A stretch of DNA of 64,000 nt, taken from the NCBI GenBank assembly GCA_949295125.1, contig CASFJV010000046.1:62001-126000 (forward strand), in the 5' to 3' direction. This DNA is from an uncultured Spirochaetales bacterium. Its GTDB lineage: Bacteria; Spirochaetota; Spirochaetia; Sphaerochaetales; Sphaerochaetaceae. Below are positions 29,808-38,845 of this stretch, in pieces (positions within the stretch are counted from its first letter, which is position 1; the number at the start of each line of letters is the position of its first letter). The notes below the pieces were generated by a model. The model ran no database searches. It was not told the DNA's origin and saw nothing but the letters and a program-made list of their open reading frames with translations. The position numbers and the translations under genes were made by a program.

Positions 29808-30857
29808 CTAAGCTAAGACAATCTCTTTTACGCTATCATCATCCAGGGCCATCAGCAGAGGCTCCCCAATGCCTTTCAGGAGAACGAATTTTATGCTTCC
29901 ATTGCTTTTCTTCTTGTCCTTGGAGAGAGCAGACATGAATGATGGGATGCTTTCCCTGCTTATCCTGTAGCCGGTATCATAGCCATAATCATTGAGGAGC
30001 TTGATGCCAAGATTTTTCAGGCCGGATCCAATAAGGCCTTTCCTCCAGGATGCCTCAAGTGCCCTTCCAAGCCCCCAGGCCACAGCTTCCCCATGGCTTA
30101 TCCTGTAGCCTTCCATGCTCTCAAGGGCGTGTGCAAACGTGTGTCCAAGATTCAGGAAGCTCCTTATTCCCCTTGTCTCAAGAGGATCGGCTTCTATGAA
30201 TTCCTTCTTCACAAGAAGAGACCTGTAAACCATATCATGCAGGACTTGATCATCCTGCATAAGTATTTTCTCCCTGTTTTCTGATAGGAAGTTCATAAGA
30301 CCGTCATCACTGGAGAGGAATGCATGCTTTATCACCTCCCCCAGCCCGCACTTATATTCACGGATTGGCAGTGTCGAGAGCGTATCTGCAGAGATTATCA
30401 CCTCACCTGCCGGATAGAATGTGCCGACAAGGTTTTTCCCTCCCTTATAGTCTATTGCTGTCTTTCCTCCAAGCGTAGCATCGACCATGCATAAAAGCGT
30501 TGTCGGAATGAGGGTAAGACCGGCTCCCCTCATATAAAGGGATGATGCAAGTGCAGTCATATCACAGATTACTCCGCCGCCGAATGCTATGAACCTTGTA
30601 TCCCTTGCAGAGCCGCAAGAGAGGGCTTCTGAGATGATTTTCTCAAGGCTTTCAATATTCTTATGTACCTCTCCCGGCTCAAGCACAATACTCTTTTTGG
30701 GAATGCTCTCAAGCAGTCTGGCGCTGTTTGAGTCAAGCACCCAGAAAACATTCTCCCCATAAGAGGCAGTCCACAATGAAACGTCTTTCAGGCTATCAGC
30801 AAAATAGACATCTGTAATATTTCCAGATGCAAGAGTCACGCTCATCTTCTTTTCCAT
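29808..30857 (-). CDS. aroB: 3-dehydroquinate synthase
   Basis: Second step of the shikimate pathway, NAD- and metal-dependent. The protein has about 349 residues with GEVHKN, FGGGVICDMTALASSLYMRG, PTTLLCMVDATLGGKTAID and NLGHTFAHALE in order. The preferred start is the ATG at 30857, 6 bases after AAGGGG; the ATG two codons earlier abuts the ribosome site. A TGC-TATTTT extended -10 lies upstream. No other shikimate genes are adjacent. Confidence 0.9.
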   Translation of the reverse strand: MEKKMSVTLASGNITDVYFADSLKDVSLWTASYGENVFWVLDSNSARLLESIPKKSIVLEPGEVHKNIESLEKIISEALSCGSARDTRFIAFGGGVICDMTALASSLYMRGAGLTLIPTTLLCMVDATLGGKTAIDYKGGKNLVGTFYPAGEVIISADTLSTLPIREYKCGLGEVIKHAFLSSDDGLMNFLSENREKILMQDDQVLHDMVYRSLLVKKEFIEADPLETRGIRSFLNLGHTFAHALESMEGYRISHGEAVAWGLGRALEASWRKGLIGSGLKNLGIKLLNDYGYDTGYRISRESIPSFMSALSKDKKKSNGSIKFVLLKGIGEPLLMALDDDSVKEIVLA

Positions 30858-30915
30858 CTTCATCCCCTTAAGGAAGAAAATAGCATGATTGAGAGACTTT
30901 GGGAAACCGGCAGAG

Positions 30916-30945
30916 TTGCAATTCTTCTTTATTCTTCATTAACAT
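30916..30945 (+). promoter_or_regulatory. Promoter directly before the cysteine desulfurase start
   Basis: TTGCAA (30916-30921), 18-base spacer, TAACAT (30940-30945), then 6 bases to the ATG at 30952. No Shine-Dalgarno precedes the start, so the mRNA is probably leaderless. Confidence 0.5.
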
Positions 30946-30951
30946 AGACGC

Positions 30952-32079
30952 ATGCTTAATTATTTTGATAACGCAGCAACAAGGCCAATGAGCAGGAGAG
31001 CCTTGAGCAAATACATGGAAGCAGCTGAGAAGTTTGCTGCAAACCCGTCATCAATCTACAAAGCCGGTAAGGATGCAAAAAAGGCAATAGGGACTGCCCG
31101 CGAGGAGATTGCCAATCTTCTTGGCGTCAGGAGCAGCAGCCTTTTTTTCACAAGCGGGGCAACAGAATCCATCTCAATAGTCTTCCAGAGCCTCCTATGG
31201 TCAAAGGAACCTGGACGCGTAATACTCTCAAGGATCGAGCACGATGCCGTCAGGTCATTCATTCCGCTTCTTAAGGAGAAGGGATGGGATGTCGTAATAC
31301 TGAAGGCCAAACATGGCTTTGTCTCTCCGGAGGATCTTAAGAATGCCCTGGATGAAAGGACAAGGCTTGTTGCCATCATGGCAGTGAACAATGTCAATGG
31401 AGCAATCGAGGACATTCCAGAACTCTGCAGGATAGTCCGTGAATATGAGGAAACACAGAAGCACGGCATCATTTTCTTTTCAGACTCAGTCCAGGCACTT
31501 GGCAAGGCAGAGCTGGATCTTGCCGGATCGGATATAGACGCAGCGTCCTTTTCCGCGCATAAGATCGCAGGACCCAGGGGAATCGGCCTGCTCTACCTAA
31601 AGAACAGGAATCTCATAAGGCCCCTTTCAAGTGCAGGAGGACAGGAAGATGGCATGAGGGGCGGCACGGAAAACACTGCCGCAATACTCTCTTTTGCAGA
31701 AGCACTGAAGGAAACATATGAAAACCGGAAAGAAAAGGAAGAGAGGATAAGAAAGCTTTCAGAAAAGATCAGAAGCGGCCTGGCTGAGGCAGGATGCGAA
31801 ATCAACAGCATAGGAAACACAACTCCATACATCATAAATGCCTCTTCAAGGCTTCCTAGCGAAGTTATGGCCAGGATCCTTGATGATAAGGGGATTTCAG
31901 TCTCTTCTGGATCTGCATGTTCAAACAATGCAAAAAAAGGGGAGAATATCATTGATGCAATGGGTTTTGGATCAAAAAGGGCTATGGGTTCAATAAGGAT
32001 ATCCCTTTCTGATGACAACACTGAAGAAGAAACAGATTATCTTATAAGCACTGTAAGGGAGGCGTTAAGTGGCTTCTAA
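30952..32079 (+). CDS. Cysteine desulfurase (NifS/IscS family, probable ThiI partner)
   Basis: A PLP enzyme of 375 residues that takes sulfur from cysteine as a persulfide. The Schiff-base lysine lies in SFSAHKIAGPRG, the aspartate in FSDSVQALGK and the reactive cysteine in SSGSACSNN. It overlaps thiI by 11 bases. In Bacillus subtilis a dedicated desulfurase (NifZ) next to a short ThiI supplies sulfur for 4-thiouridine, and the same pairing is likely here. The scaffold-type isc genes are not adjacent. Confidence 0.88.
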   Translation: MLNYFDNAATRPMSRRALSKYMEAAEKFAANPSSIYKAGKDAKKAIGTAREEIANLLGVRSSSLFFTSGATESISIVFQSLLWSKEPGRVILSRIEHDAVRSFIPLLKEKGWDVVILKAKHGFVSPEDLKNALDERTRLVAIMAVNNVNGAIEDIPELCRIVREYEETQKHGIIFFSDSVQALGKAELDLAGSDIDAASFSAHKIAGPRGIGLLYLKNRNLIRPLSSAGGQEDGMRGGTENTAAILSFAEALKETYENRKEKEERIRKLSEKIRSGLAEAGCEINSIGNTTPYIINASSRLPSEVMARILDDKGISVSSGSACSNNAKKGENIIDAMGFGSKRAMGSIRISLSDDNTEEETDYLISTVREALSGF

Positions 32080-33256
32080 ACTTTATCTCATAAAAGAAGG
32101 TGAAATATCGCTTAAAGGCGGCAACAGGGCACTCTTTGAAAAGAGGCTGAGGCACAATATAAAGGACAAGCTTGGAAAAGATGCCAACATAGAAAAGCAG
32201 AAAGGAAGGCTTTATCTCAGGATAAGCGAAGAGGTAAGCGATGAGAGGGTGAGCAAAGCACTCTCCACCACTTTCGGCATCACCGGCTTTGCCCGCTCAT
32301 ACCAGGCAGGAAAGAGCGTGGAGGAAATCCTTGAAAAAGCAAGGCAAGTGCTTAAGGAACATTCATTTGGCAGCACGGGAACCTTCAAGATAGATGCAAG
32401 GAGGGAAGATAAGTCATTTGAGCTTTCAAGCTATGAGCTTTCCATAAAGCTTGCTGAAGTTGTACATGAGCTCTTTCCCTCCCTTTCTGTCGACCTGAAG
32501 GATCCGGACTATACCCTGCATATAGAAGTCAGGAAGGATGTATATATCTACCTTGACAGCGAGAAGGGACCGGGAGGGCTTCCCGTGCAGAGCGCAGGAA
32601 GGGGAATGCTCCTCCTTTCCGGAGGAATAGACAGCCCTGTTGCAGCCATAAGGGCTGCCAAGAGGGGAATGAAGCTCGACTGCATATACTTCCATGCCTA
32701 TCCATATACGAGTGATGAGGCACTAGAGAAAGTGAAGTCGCTTGCATCAATCATTGCTCCTTACCTTGGAGGAACAAGGCTCTATGTCGTTCCTTTCACA
32801 GATGGCCAGCTGAGGATAAAAAAGCTTGCTTACCAGGATGAGACTACGCTTATGTTCAGGGCAAGCATGGTTAAGACAGCAGAAAGGATTGCAAGAGAGA
32901 AGAGGGCATCTGCGATTGTCACAGGAGAAGCTCTTTCACAGGTTGCGTCCCAGACCCTTGAGGCAATGAGCTTTACAGACAGCATGACAGATCTCCTTGT
33001 CCTCCGCCCTCTTGTCGGAATGGATAAGGAAGAGATAATAAAGACTGCAAAGGAGATAGGGACATATGAGACATCCATTCTTCCATATGAGGACTGCTGC
33101 GTAATCTTTTCTCCAAAGCATCCGGTAACACATCCTGATAAGCAAGAGTCCAGGAAGCATTATATGGCCCTTGAGATGGATGAGGAGATAGATAAGGCCA
33201 TTAGGAATATGGAAGTATTCTATTTCAACCCTATGGGAGAAGAGGAAAGGCTATAA
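32069..33256 (+). CDS. thiI: tRNA 4-thiouridine synthase ThiI, form without rhodanese domain
   Basis: 395 residues: a ferredoxin-like and THUMP RNA-binding N-terminus (LIKEGEISLKGGNRALFEKRL), then a PP-loop ATPase LLLSGGIDSPVAAIRAAKRG, and ALSQVASQTLEAM. It adenylates U8 of tRNA and receives sulfur. Unlike E. coli ThiI (482 residues) it ends before a rhodanese domain, so the persulfide must come directly from the adjacent desulfurase. The GTG start follows GGAGG by six bases and overlaps the upstream stop. Confidence 0.92.
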   Translation: MASKLYLIKEGEISLKGGNRALFEKRLRHNIKDKLGKDANIEKQKGRLYLRISEEVSDERVSKALSTTFGITGFARSYQAGKSVEEILEKARQVLKEHSFGSTGTFKIDARREDKSFELSSYELSIKLAEVVHELFPSLSVDLKDPDYTLHIEVRKDVYIYLDSEKGPGGLPVQSAGRGMLLLSGGIDSPVAAIRAAKRGMKLDCIYFHAYPYTSDEALEKVKSLASIIAPYLGGTRLYVVPFTDGQLRIKKLAYQDETTLMFRASMVKTAERIAREKRASAIVTGEALSQVASQTLEAMSFTDSMTDLLVLRPLVGMDKEEIIKTAKEIGTYETSILPYEDCCVIFSPKHPVTHPDKQESRKHYMALEMDEEIDKAIRNMEVFYFNPMGEEERL

Positions 33257-33826
33257 GGCAAGGAACTCCTTCAGCCTGCTGTTATCCAGGTGGTACTCAA
33301 AGCATCTGATTCCCATGCTTTCTGCTGCCTGGATATTCTCACTCTTGTCATCTATGAAAAATGCATCCTTGGCATTTACCCCTTCCCTTTCAAGTATCAT
33401 TCTCCAGAATGCGGTATATGGCTTTGACATATGCATGATATGGGAAGCATAGAGCGCATCAAAATGCCCTGCAAGCTCACTGTAGCGGCCATTGAGCATA
33501 TCCCAGTGAGGCTTGAATGTGTTTGATCCGATCACGCACCTTTCCCCCCTGCTTCGAAGCTGGTCCACCATTTCAAGTACAGGATGGTTGTAAACCGGAT
33601 CAAAGAAAGCGGCAAATGGATCATCTGCTATCCTTATCATGAACCTGTCCTCCAGATGCCTGTAATAGTCATTGGGATCCATATAGCCCTCATCAAGGGG
33701 ACGGGCATAGTTTGCATAGTCCTTCCTGAATTCAGCATAGTCGAGGCCATATTCATCAGCTAGCCTTCCAAGTACATTCACACCTAGCAGAAGAACTTCT
33801 CCCATGTCAAAGATATATAGACTCAT
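33251..33826 (-). CDS. HAD-family hydrolase
   Basis: 191 residues of the haloacid-dehalogenase superfamily, likely a small-molecule phosphatase. Motif I is FDMGEVLL (with Gly in place of the second Asp, as in many YihX-like members), motif II lies around IGSNTFKPHW and motif III/IV in DAFFIDDKSENIQAAESMG. The substrate is unknown. It is the last gene of a four-gene operon and overlaps the regulator gene by four bases; its end overlaps thiI by 6 bases. Confidence 0.82.
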   Translation of the reverse strand: MSLYIFDMGEVLLLGVNVLGRLADEYGLDYAEFRKDYANYARPLDEGYMDPNDYYRHLEDRFMIRIADDPFAAFFDPVYNHPVLEMVDQLRSRGERCVIGSNTFKPHWDMLNGRYSELAGHFDALYASHIMHMSKPYTAFWRMILEREGVNAKDAFFIDDKSENIQAAESMGIRCFEYHLDNSRLKEFLAL

Positions 33827-34209
33827 TTTCCTTCCCTTTCCATATATTCCTTAAGTTTTTCAAGGCTTTCCCTTGAGATGTAGTGTTCAATCAGGCAGGC
33901 ATCCTTTTCAGCCTGGTCAATGCTTACTCCAAGAAACTCAGATAGGAATTTCTTGAGCATCGAATGCCTTGAGAACACATCCATGGCTTTCTTCCTTCCG
34001 CTTTCTGTCAGGTAGATATCGCCATAGTTCTCCTTTTCTATGTACCCCTCCTCCTGCAGGCTCTTCATAGCCTTGTTCGCACTGGGCTTCGTGACTTCAA
34101 GCTTATTTGCCAGGTCCGTGATCCTGACCCCCTTGCTCCGTGTCTCTCCCTCAAGCTGCAAAATCGCTTCCAGATAATCTTCCCCTGCCCTCAGCATTTT
34201 TTCTTTCAT
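33823..34209 (-). CDS. DtxR/MntR-family metal-dependent regulator (short form)
   Basis: 128 residues. A winged helix is seen in RAGEDYLEAILQLEG, VRITDLANKLEVTKPSANKAMKSLQEEGYIE, followed by a helical dimerisation part with HSMLKKFLSEFLGV and IEHYIS, which carry the metal-ligand Glu and His types. There is no C-terminal SH3-like domain, as in MntR. It is likely a manganese- or iron-sensing repressor. It sits between an amidohydrolase and a HAD gene, overlapping both by four bases, which is an unusual place for such a regulator. Confidence 0.85.
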   Translation of the reverse strand: MKEKMLRAGEDYLEAILQLEGETRSKGVRITDLANKLEVTKPSANKAMKSLQEEGYIEKENYGDIYLTESGRKKAMDVFSRHSMLKKFLSEFLGVSIDQAEKDACLIEHYISRESLEKLKEYMEREGK

Positions 34210-35738
34210 ATTATCTCTCCATTCAGATTGTCCAATACCATGCCATCCTGCATTGACAGCTTTCCATTGACCAGAACCGTGTCAACCTTTCCAAGCACAG
34301 GATCAAAGAGGACGAGATCTGCTTTCATCCCTTCCTTTATATAGCCTCTTGATGAGAGCCTGAGCCTGTCAGCATTCTCCCCGCTCATCTTCCTCACAGC
34401 CTCTTCAATGCTCAGTACGTGCTTTCTGCTCACATACTCCCTGAAAAGGTGCATTGCAGCATCCTTTGTCCTTGGATGGGCTGGCTCTGATGAGAAAAGT
34501 GAGTCTGTGCCAAACCCCATAAGAGGATGCCTTAGTATCTTCAAAAGGTTGTCTTCAGTCTCTGTTATATCCATCATTACTGCTTTTCCAGTCTCTTCTG
34601 AAAGGATGTCAAGAAGGACATCAAGAGGATCCTCTCCCCTCTCACCTGCAATTTCGGAAAGAGTCTTTCCCTCAAGTTCCTTATTGCTGTCAAGCAGAAG
34701 CATCCTGATGTTCTCTGGGCCTACTAGGGAATAGATGCTGTCCCAGCCGGAAGGATTGAGCATCTCCTCCTTTATCTCCTCCCTCTCATTTTCTAGTGAT
34801 ACTGCAAGCCGCTGCTCAAGCCTTGTAAGCTTCTGGATATCCGGAGGAAGAAGGGAAAAGAGCGATGTTGAGCCATACTCATATGGATACTGGTCAAACT
34901 TGACATCAACACCATTCTTCCTTGCATTCTCAATCATTGAAAGCACTTCATCAACTTTCCCCTGGTTCCTCTTTCCAATAGCCTTCAGATGGGATATCTC
35001 AAGGCGTACCCCGCTCTTTCTGGCAAGAGAAAGCACTTCATCAACAGAAGGGATTATGTCATCACCCTCACACCTGTGATGCACAGCAAAAAGCTTATCA
35101 TTGTCCTTTACCACTTCAAGCAGTGCAAGAAGCTCCTTCTCTTCTGCAAATAGGCATGGAGAATAGTACAGGCCTGTTGAGAATCCTATTGAACCATCTT
35201 TCAATTGACTGTCAAGGAGAGTGCACATCAGATCAATCTCCTTGTCAGTTGCCTTCCTCCTTACATCATTTTTCAAGGCGAATATCCTCAGTGCAGAATG
35301 CGATGTCAGGAAAGATACGTTAATGCCGACTCCAGTTCCAGAAAGCCTGCTGGCATATCCTTTGTAATCTTTCCAGTCCCAGGGGCCATCATATATCCCC
35401 AGTATGTCCTCAACAAGAGTTACAAGATCCTCCCTTGTCTCCTCAAGAAGGGGGAAAAGCCCTACCCCGCAGTTTCCGTTGATGTCAGTCGTTATGCCCT
35501 GTCCAATCTTATCTTCCATAGCCGGATGCATCAGGATTTCTGCATCATCATGGCTGTGGATATCTATGAATCCAGGGGAGAGCACGAGGTTTTCCTTCTC
35601 TATAACATGTTTTGCACCAAGGGTATTTGCTTTCCCTATAAGGCAGATGAGTCCTGCATAAACAGCTACATCGGCCCTGTATGGCTTATTGAGCGTTCCA
35701 TCTGCTACTAATGCGTTCCTAAAAACATAATCATACAT
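34206..35738 (-). CDS. N-acyl-D-amino-acid deacylase-like amidohydrolase
   Basis: A 510-residue amidohydrolase of the D-aminoacylase group. Metal-binding PGFIDIHSHDD near residue 55, GNCGVGL, AVHHRCEGD and SHLKAIG, plus the late GFGTDSLFSSEPAHPR, match this family. It probably removes acyl groups from N-acyl-D-amino acids or related peptides; the substrate is not certain. It overlaps the Fic-like regulator by eight bases and the DtxR gene by four. Confidence 0.85.
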   Translation of the reverse strand: MYDYVFRNALVADGTLNKPYRADVAVYAGLICLIGKANTLGAKHVIEKENLVLSPGFIDIHSHDDAEILMHPAMEDKIGQGITTDINGNCGVGLFPLLEETREDLVTLVEDILGIYDGPWDWKDYKGYASRLSGTGVGINVSFLTSHSALRIFALKNDVRRKATDKEIDLMCTLLDSQLKDGSIGFSTGLYYSPCLFAEEKELLALLEVVKDNDKLFAVHHRCEGDDIIPSVDEVLSLARKSGVRLEISHLKAIGKRNQGKVDEVLSMIENARKNGVDVKFDQYPYEYGSTSLFSLLPPDIQKLTRLEQRLAVSLENEREEIKEEMLNPSGWDSIYSLVGPENIRMLLLDSNKELEGKTLSEIAGERGEDPLDVLLDILSEETGKAVMMDITETEDNLLKILRHPLMGFGTDSLFSSEPAHPRTKDAAMHLFREYVSRKHVLSIEEAVRKMSGENADRLRLSSRGYIKEGMKADLVLFDPVLGKVDTVLVNGKLSMQDGMVLDNLNGEII

Positions 35739-36618
35739 TTAAGCGGTAACTCCTTATGACCCTGCTTTCAATAAACGAAGTGAAATCCTTATAGTTTCCA
35801 CGCTTGAGGGCAATGAAGTATGATCCATCAAACTCCCCTTTGTCGCCAATGGAGAACATTGGAGGCATGATGTTGTTCCTGATCATCTCACCAGAGAGCA
35901 CCAGGTATGAGAAGAAGGATGGAAAGCGCTCAAAGGGACAGATCCTCTCAAGTTCCCCATAAAGCATTACGGCAGAAACTATTCCATTAAGGTTCTTCCA
36001 GGACTCATACTGTGCTAAGAGCGTTTCCATCTGGACATCCACCCTTACCTTGTCCTTACCCCTGACTTCCCTCCTGCTGTAGCCATCACGGTATGTTTTC
36101 GATGAAATGTCATCAATGCCCTGCATGAGGCGGCTGTAGATATCGCGCATGTCCTTATCAGTCCAGGCATCCTTGCTGTCAAGAAGGGAGAGGAAACAGG
36201 ATCTGAAGTTAATAATGAGAAGATGGTTCTCAAGCGAAACAGATGGGACAAGGCGGCCGGAGAGAATCCTCTTGACATCCTTTTCATCCATGATGATCCC
36301 ATCCTTATCCATAAGATACATGATGTTTGACAGTATTATGGCACTGATCCTCTTATCTGTCTTGAGCAGGCCTGAAACCGGCATATTGATCTGATAGGCA
36401 ATAAGGCGGTCAACATCAACTCCGCCAGGCCTAATATCCATATTCTTGAATTGCCTCAGAACCCTTCCATCACGCGGTCGCGGAGTATCTTCAGGAATCG
36501 TCCAGGACCATCCCATCTTTATTGCTCCATCTATGCGCCCTTCGTTGCATAGGTATCTGACCCTCCTGTCGGAAAGCCCCCATTTTGCTGCTGCAGCAGT
36601 AACATCAATATATTTCAT
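35731..36618 (-). CDS. HTH protein with degenerate Fic domain
   Basis: 295 residues. The N-terminus (KYIDVTAAAAKWGLSDRRVRYLC) is an excisionase/MerR-like helix-turn-helix with GWSWTIPED, a DNA-recognition layout. The C-terminal half has the helical order of a Fic domain, and ICPFERFPSF (226-235) sits where the AMP-transferase motif HPFxxGNGR should be: the catalytic His is Cys and GNGR is gone. It therefore cannot be a normal AMPylator and may have been turned into a ligand sensor. It is the first gene of the operon with amidohydrolase, DtxR and HAD genes; a TATAAT lies 24 bases upstream and GGAG 12 bases upstream. The Fic link rests on motif comparison by eye. Confidence 0.6.
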   Translation of the reverse strand: MKYIDVTAAAAKWGLSDRRVRYLCNEGRIDGAIKMGWSWTIPEDTPRPRDGRVLRQFKNMDIRPGGVDVDRLIAYQINMPVSGLLKTDKRISAIILSNIMYLMDKDGIIMDEKDVKRILSGRLVPSVSLENHLLIINFRSCFLSLLDSKDAWTDKDMRDIYSRLMQGIDDISSKTYRDGYSRREVRGKDKVRVDVQMETLLAQYESWKNLNGIVSAVMLYGELERICPFERFPSFFSYLVLSGEMIRNNIMPPMFSIGDKGEFDGSYFIALKRGNYKDFTSFIESRVIRSYRLNV

Positions 36619-36754
36619 ACTTTAATATTACTCCGAATTAGGATTATAAGCAAATATAATATTTTCTATCCATAATTTTCTGGCAAAAACAGATTATTTC
36701 TTATCTTATATAAATCCTTTATATATTATAAACTCTTTTTCTGGCGAGGTTAAT

Positions 36755-38038
36755 ATGGATAAATTCGACTTTATTATTGTTGGCTCAGGACCGGCAGGAA
36801 TGGGAGCTGCATTTTCAATACTGAAAAGGAGGAAGGAGGCAAGCATACTCATGCTTGACAAGAGGCCATACAGCACAGGCGGCATGAGGAATGACTGCAA
36901 GATGAATTTCACATTCCCGATCGGATTCCCGCTTGAATACTGGAGCAAGGAAGAGGCTGAGAGGTATCTTGAAGAAGTCACAGCTTTCCTTAAGCCTGAT
37001 ATCCTTTCAAAAAGCAACATTGCAACTTACCAGGCAAGGGCAGAGCGTCTTGGATGCTCCCTTCTTGAGATACGGCAGACCCATCTTGGCACAGACGGAG
37101 GGCTTGAGCTGATAAAGAAACTCCTGAAGGAGCTTGATGAAGCTGGCGTCACACTTTCCCTTGGAGAGGAGATGCTCAGCATTGACAATAAGAATAAAGT
37201 CATCAGGACAGATAAGAGGGAAATTGGCTATAAGGCAATCCTGATAGCCCCCGGGCGCCAGGGTTTCCATTTCCTCCAGAGCGTCATGCAGGCTTTGGAT
37301 GTTCCGTATGTTGACAACATAATTGATGTCGGAATCAGGGTTGAAACCAGGCTTGAGCACTATCCGATCGTAAAGGATTACTACGATCCCAAATTCTATT
37401 TCAAGGAAAAAGTGAGGACTTTCTGCACAAACAGCGGAAATGCGCATGTAGTAAAGGAAAAATATGCAACAAACCGTGGGGACATATGGTACAGCGTCAA
37501 CGGACACGCATTCAAGGCTGACGAAAGCAGGAACAACGGGCTTGTGAACTTTGCCCTTTTAAAGACAGTCAGATTCACAGAGCCTCTTGCTTCCGGGCAG
37601 GACTTTGCTGAGCATCTAGGGCTTCTTGCCTCAATGATGGGAGGCGGAAAGCCTCTTATGCAGCGGGTTGGAGATTTCAGGCTGGGAAGAAGGAGCAAGG
37701 CAGCTACATTCAATGGGGATCTCTATGATTTCAGGCCTTCCCTTGATGCATGCCCTTCAGACATATCACTTGCAATGCCATCAAAGATACTCAGGTACAT
37801 CTGGTCGGCAATGAAGAACCTTGACACTATCGTTCCCGGCATACTTCATCCATCGACGATCATGTACTACCCTGAAATCAAGCTGTATGCAAACAAGCCT
37901 GAATACCGCGACGACCATTTCCAGGTGAAGGAAGGCGTATTCTTCGCAGGCGATGGAGCTGGAACAAGCCGTGGAATCACAGGAGCATGGGCTAGCGGCA
38001 TCAGGGCAAGCCTTGGAATGCTTGATTACCTCAAGTAA
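36755..38038 (+). CDS. FAD-dependent dehydrogenase (COG2509 family)
   Basis: A 427-residue flavoprotein with FDFIIVGSGPAGMGAA at residue 4-19 and the C-terminal flavin motif VFFAGDGAGTSRGITGAWASG. The middle has CKMNFTFPIG and the long FKEKVRTFCTNSGNAHVV segment, features of the COG2509 uncharacterised dehydrogenase family. The function is unknown. A GAGG ribosome site precedes the ATG. It ends 13 bases inside the convergent esterase gene. Confidence 0.8.
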   Translation: MDKFDFIIVGSGPAGMGAAFSILKRRKEASILMLDKRPYSTGGMRNDCKMNFTFPIGFPLEYWSKEEAERYLEEVTAFLKPDILSKSNIATYQARAERLGCSLLEIRQTHLGTDGGLELIKKLLKELDEAGVTLSLGEEMLSIDNKNKVIRTDKREIGYKAILIAPGRQGFHFLQSVMQALDVPYVDNIIDVGIRVETRLEHYPIVKDYYDPKFYFKEKVRTFCTNSGNAHVVKEKYATNRGDIWYSVNGHAFKADESRNNGLVNFALLKTVRFTEPLASGQDFAEHLGLLASMMGGGKPLMQRVGDFRLGRRSKAATFNGDLYDFRPSLDACPSDISLAMPSKILRYIWSAMKNLDTIVPGILHPSTIMYYPEIKLYANKPEYRDDHFQVKEGVFFAGDGAGTSRGITGAWASGIRASLGMLDYLK

Positions 38039-38799
38039 ACGGAATCAAGGAATTTCAGCGCTTCATCAAGCCATGAGGAGACATAAGGAAGGTCAACTCC
38101 CGTCTCCTTTGTGGCAAGGGCTGAGCCATGCCTTCCATCTGGATAGATATGGAGCTCAGAATATATGTCCCTGGCAATAATGGCCTCATACATCATAAGG
38201 GAGTTTTCTACATCCACTGACCTGTCATTCCTTGTGCTCCATATGAAAGAAGGAGGAAAATCCTTTTCAACATGAAGCTCTGCGCTGTACAGGTTGCGCT
38301 TCTTCTCATCATTCTGTGTTATCATATCCCTCGATCCGGCATGAGCATGCTCAAGCATTGTAATTACTGGATATGAAAGGATTAACGCATTTAGTTTGGC
38401 ATTATTACTAAAGTTCTTTCCATACTCTGCAAGCATAGCTGCAAGGTGTCCGCCTGCAGAAAAGCCGATAGCGCTCACCTTATCATCCTCAACAGATTCA
38501 AAAGACCTGAAAAGGCTGACTGCCTCAGCTGCTTCTGCTATTGGATCAGAATCCCTGATGCTCTCACCCACTGAGTAATCCAGCACGGCAGCCTCATAGC
38601 CTCTTGCATAGAAAGCAAGCGCAACAGGCTCTGCCTCCCTGTCTGACACGTGATTGTATCCACCACCCGGGATCACGAGGATTGCCCTGTGCTTTTTCGG
38701 TATCACTATCTCACTGTTTCCTTCATTGCCATAAGAAGGATGGATATAGTAACGCACTTTTGCATCTTTTTTCCCAACTTTCTTTTCTATTATGTTCAT
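38026..38799 (-). CDS. Alpha/beta hydrolase (esterase/lipase)
   Basis: 257 residues of the BD-FAE/acetyl-esterase type. The oxyanion region is VIPGGGYNHVSDREAEPVA, the nucleophile elbow GFSAGGHLAAMLAEY, and the histidine is in YPDGRHGSALA, completing the catalytic set. No signal peptide is visible, so it is cytoplasmic. The substrate is unknown, possibly acetylated sugars. It is divergent from the phosphodiesterase gene. Confidence 0.85.
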   Translation of the reverse strand: MNIIEKKVGKKDAKVRYYIHPSYGNEGNSEIVIPKKHRAILVIPGGGYNHVSDREAEPVALAFYARGYEAAVLDYSVGESIRDSDPIAEAAEAVSLFRSFESVEDDKVSAIGFSAGGHLAAMLAEYGKNFSNNAKLNALILSYPVITMLEHAHAGSRDMITQNDEKKRNLYSAELHVEKDFPPSFIWSTRNDRSVDVENSLMMYEAIIARDIYSELHIYPDGRHGSALATKETGVDLPYVSSWLDEALKFLDSVYLR

Positions 38800-38832
38800 A
38801 CTCCTATATTCTCATAAACGGAGAATATTTCA

Positions 38833-38838
38833 TATAAT
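38833..38838 (+). promoter_or_regulatory. -10 box 7 bases before the YfcE-like start
   Basis: A perfect TATAAT ends 7 bases before the ATG at 38846, with no Shine-Dalgarno between. The -35 is weak. Confidence 0.55.
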
Positions 38839-38845
38839 CAGGGCC

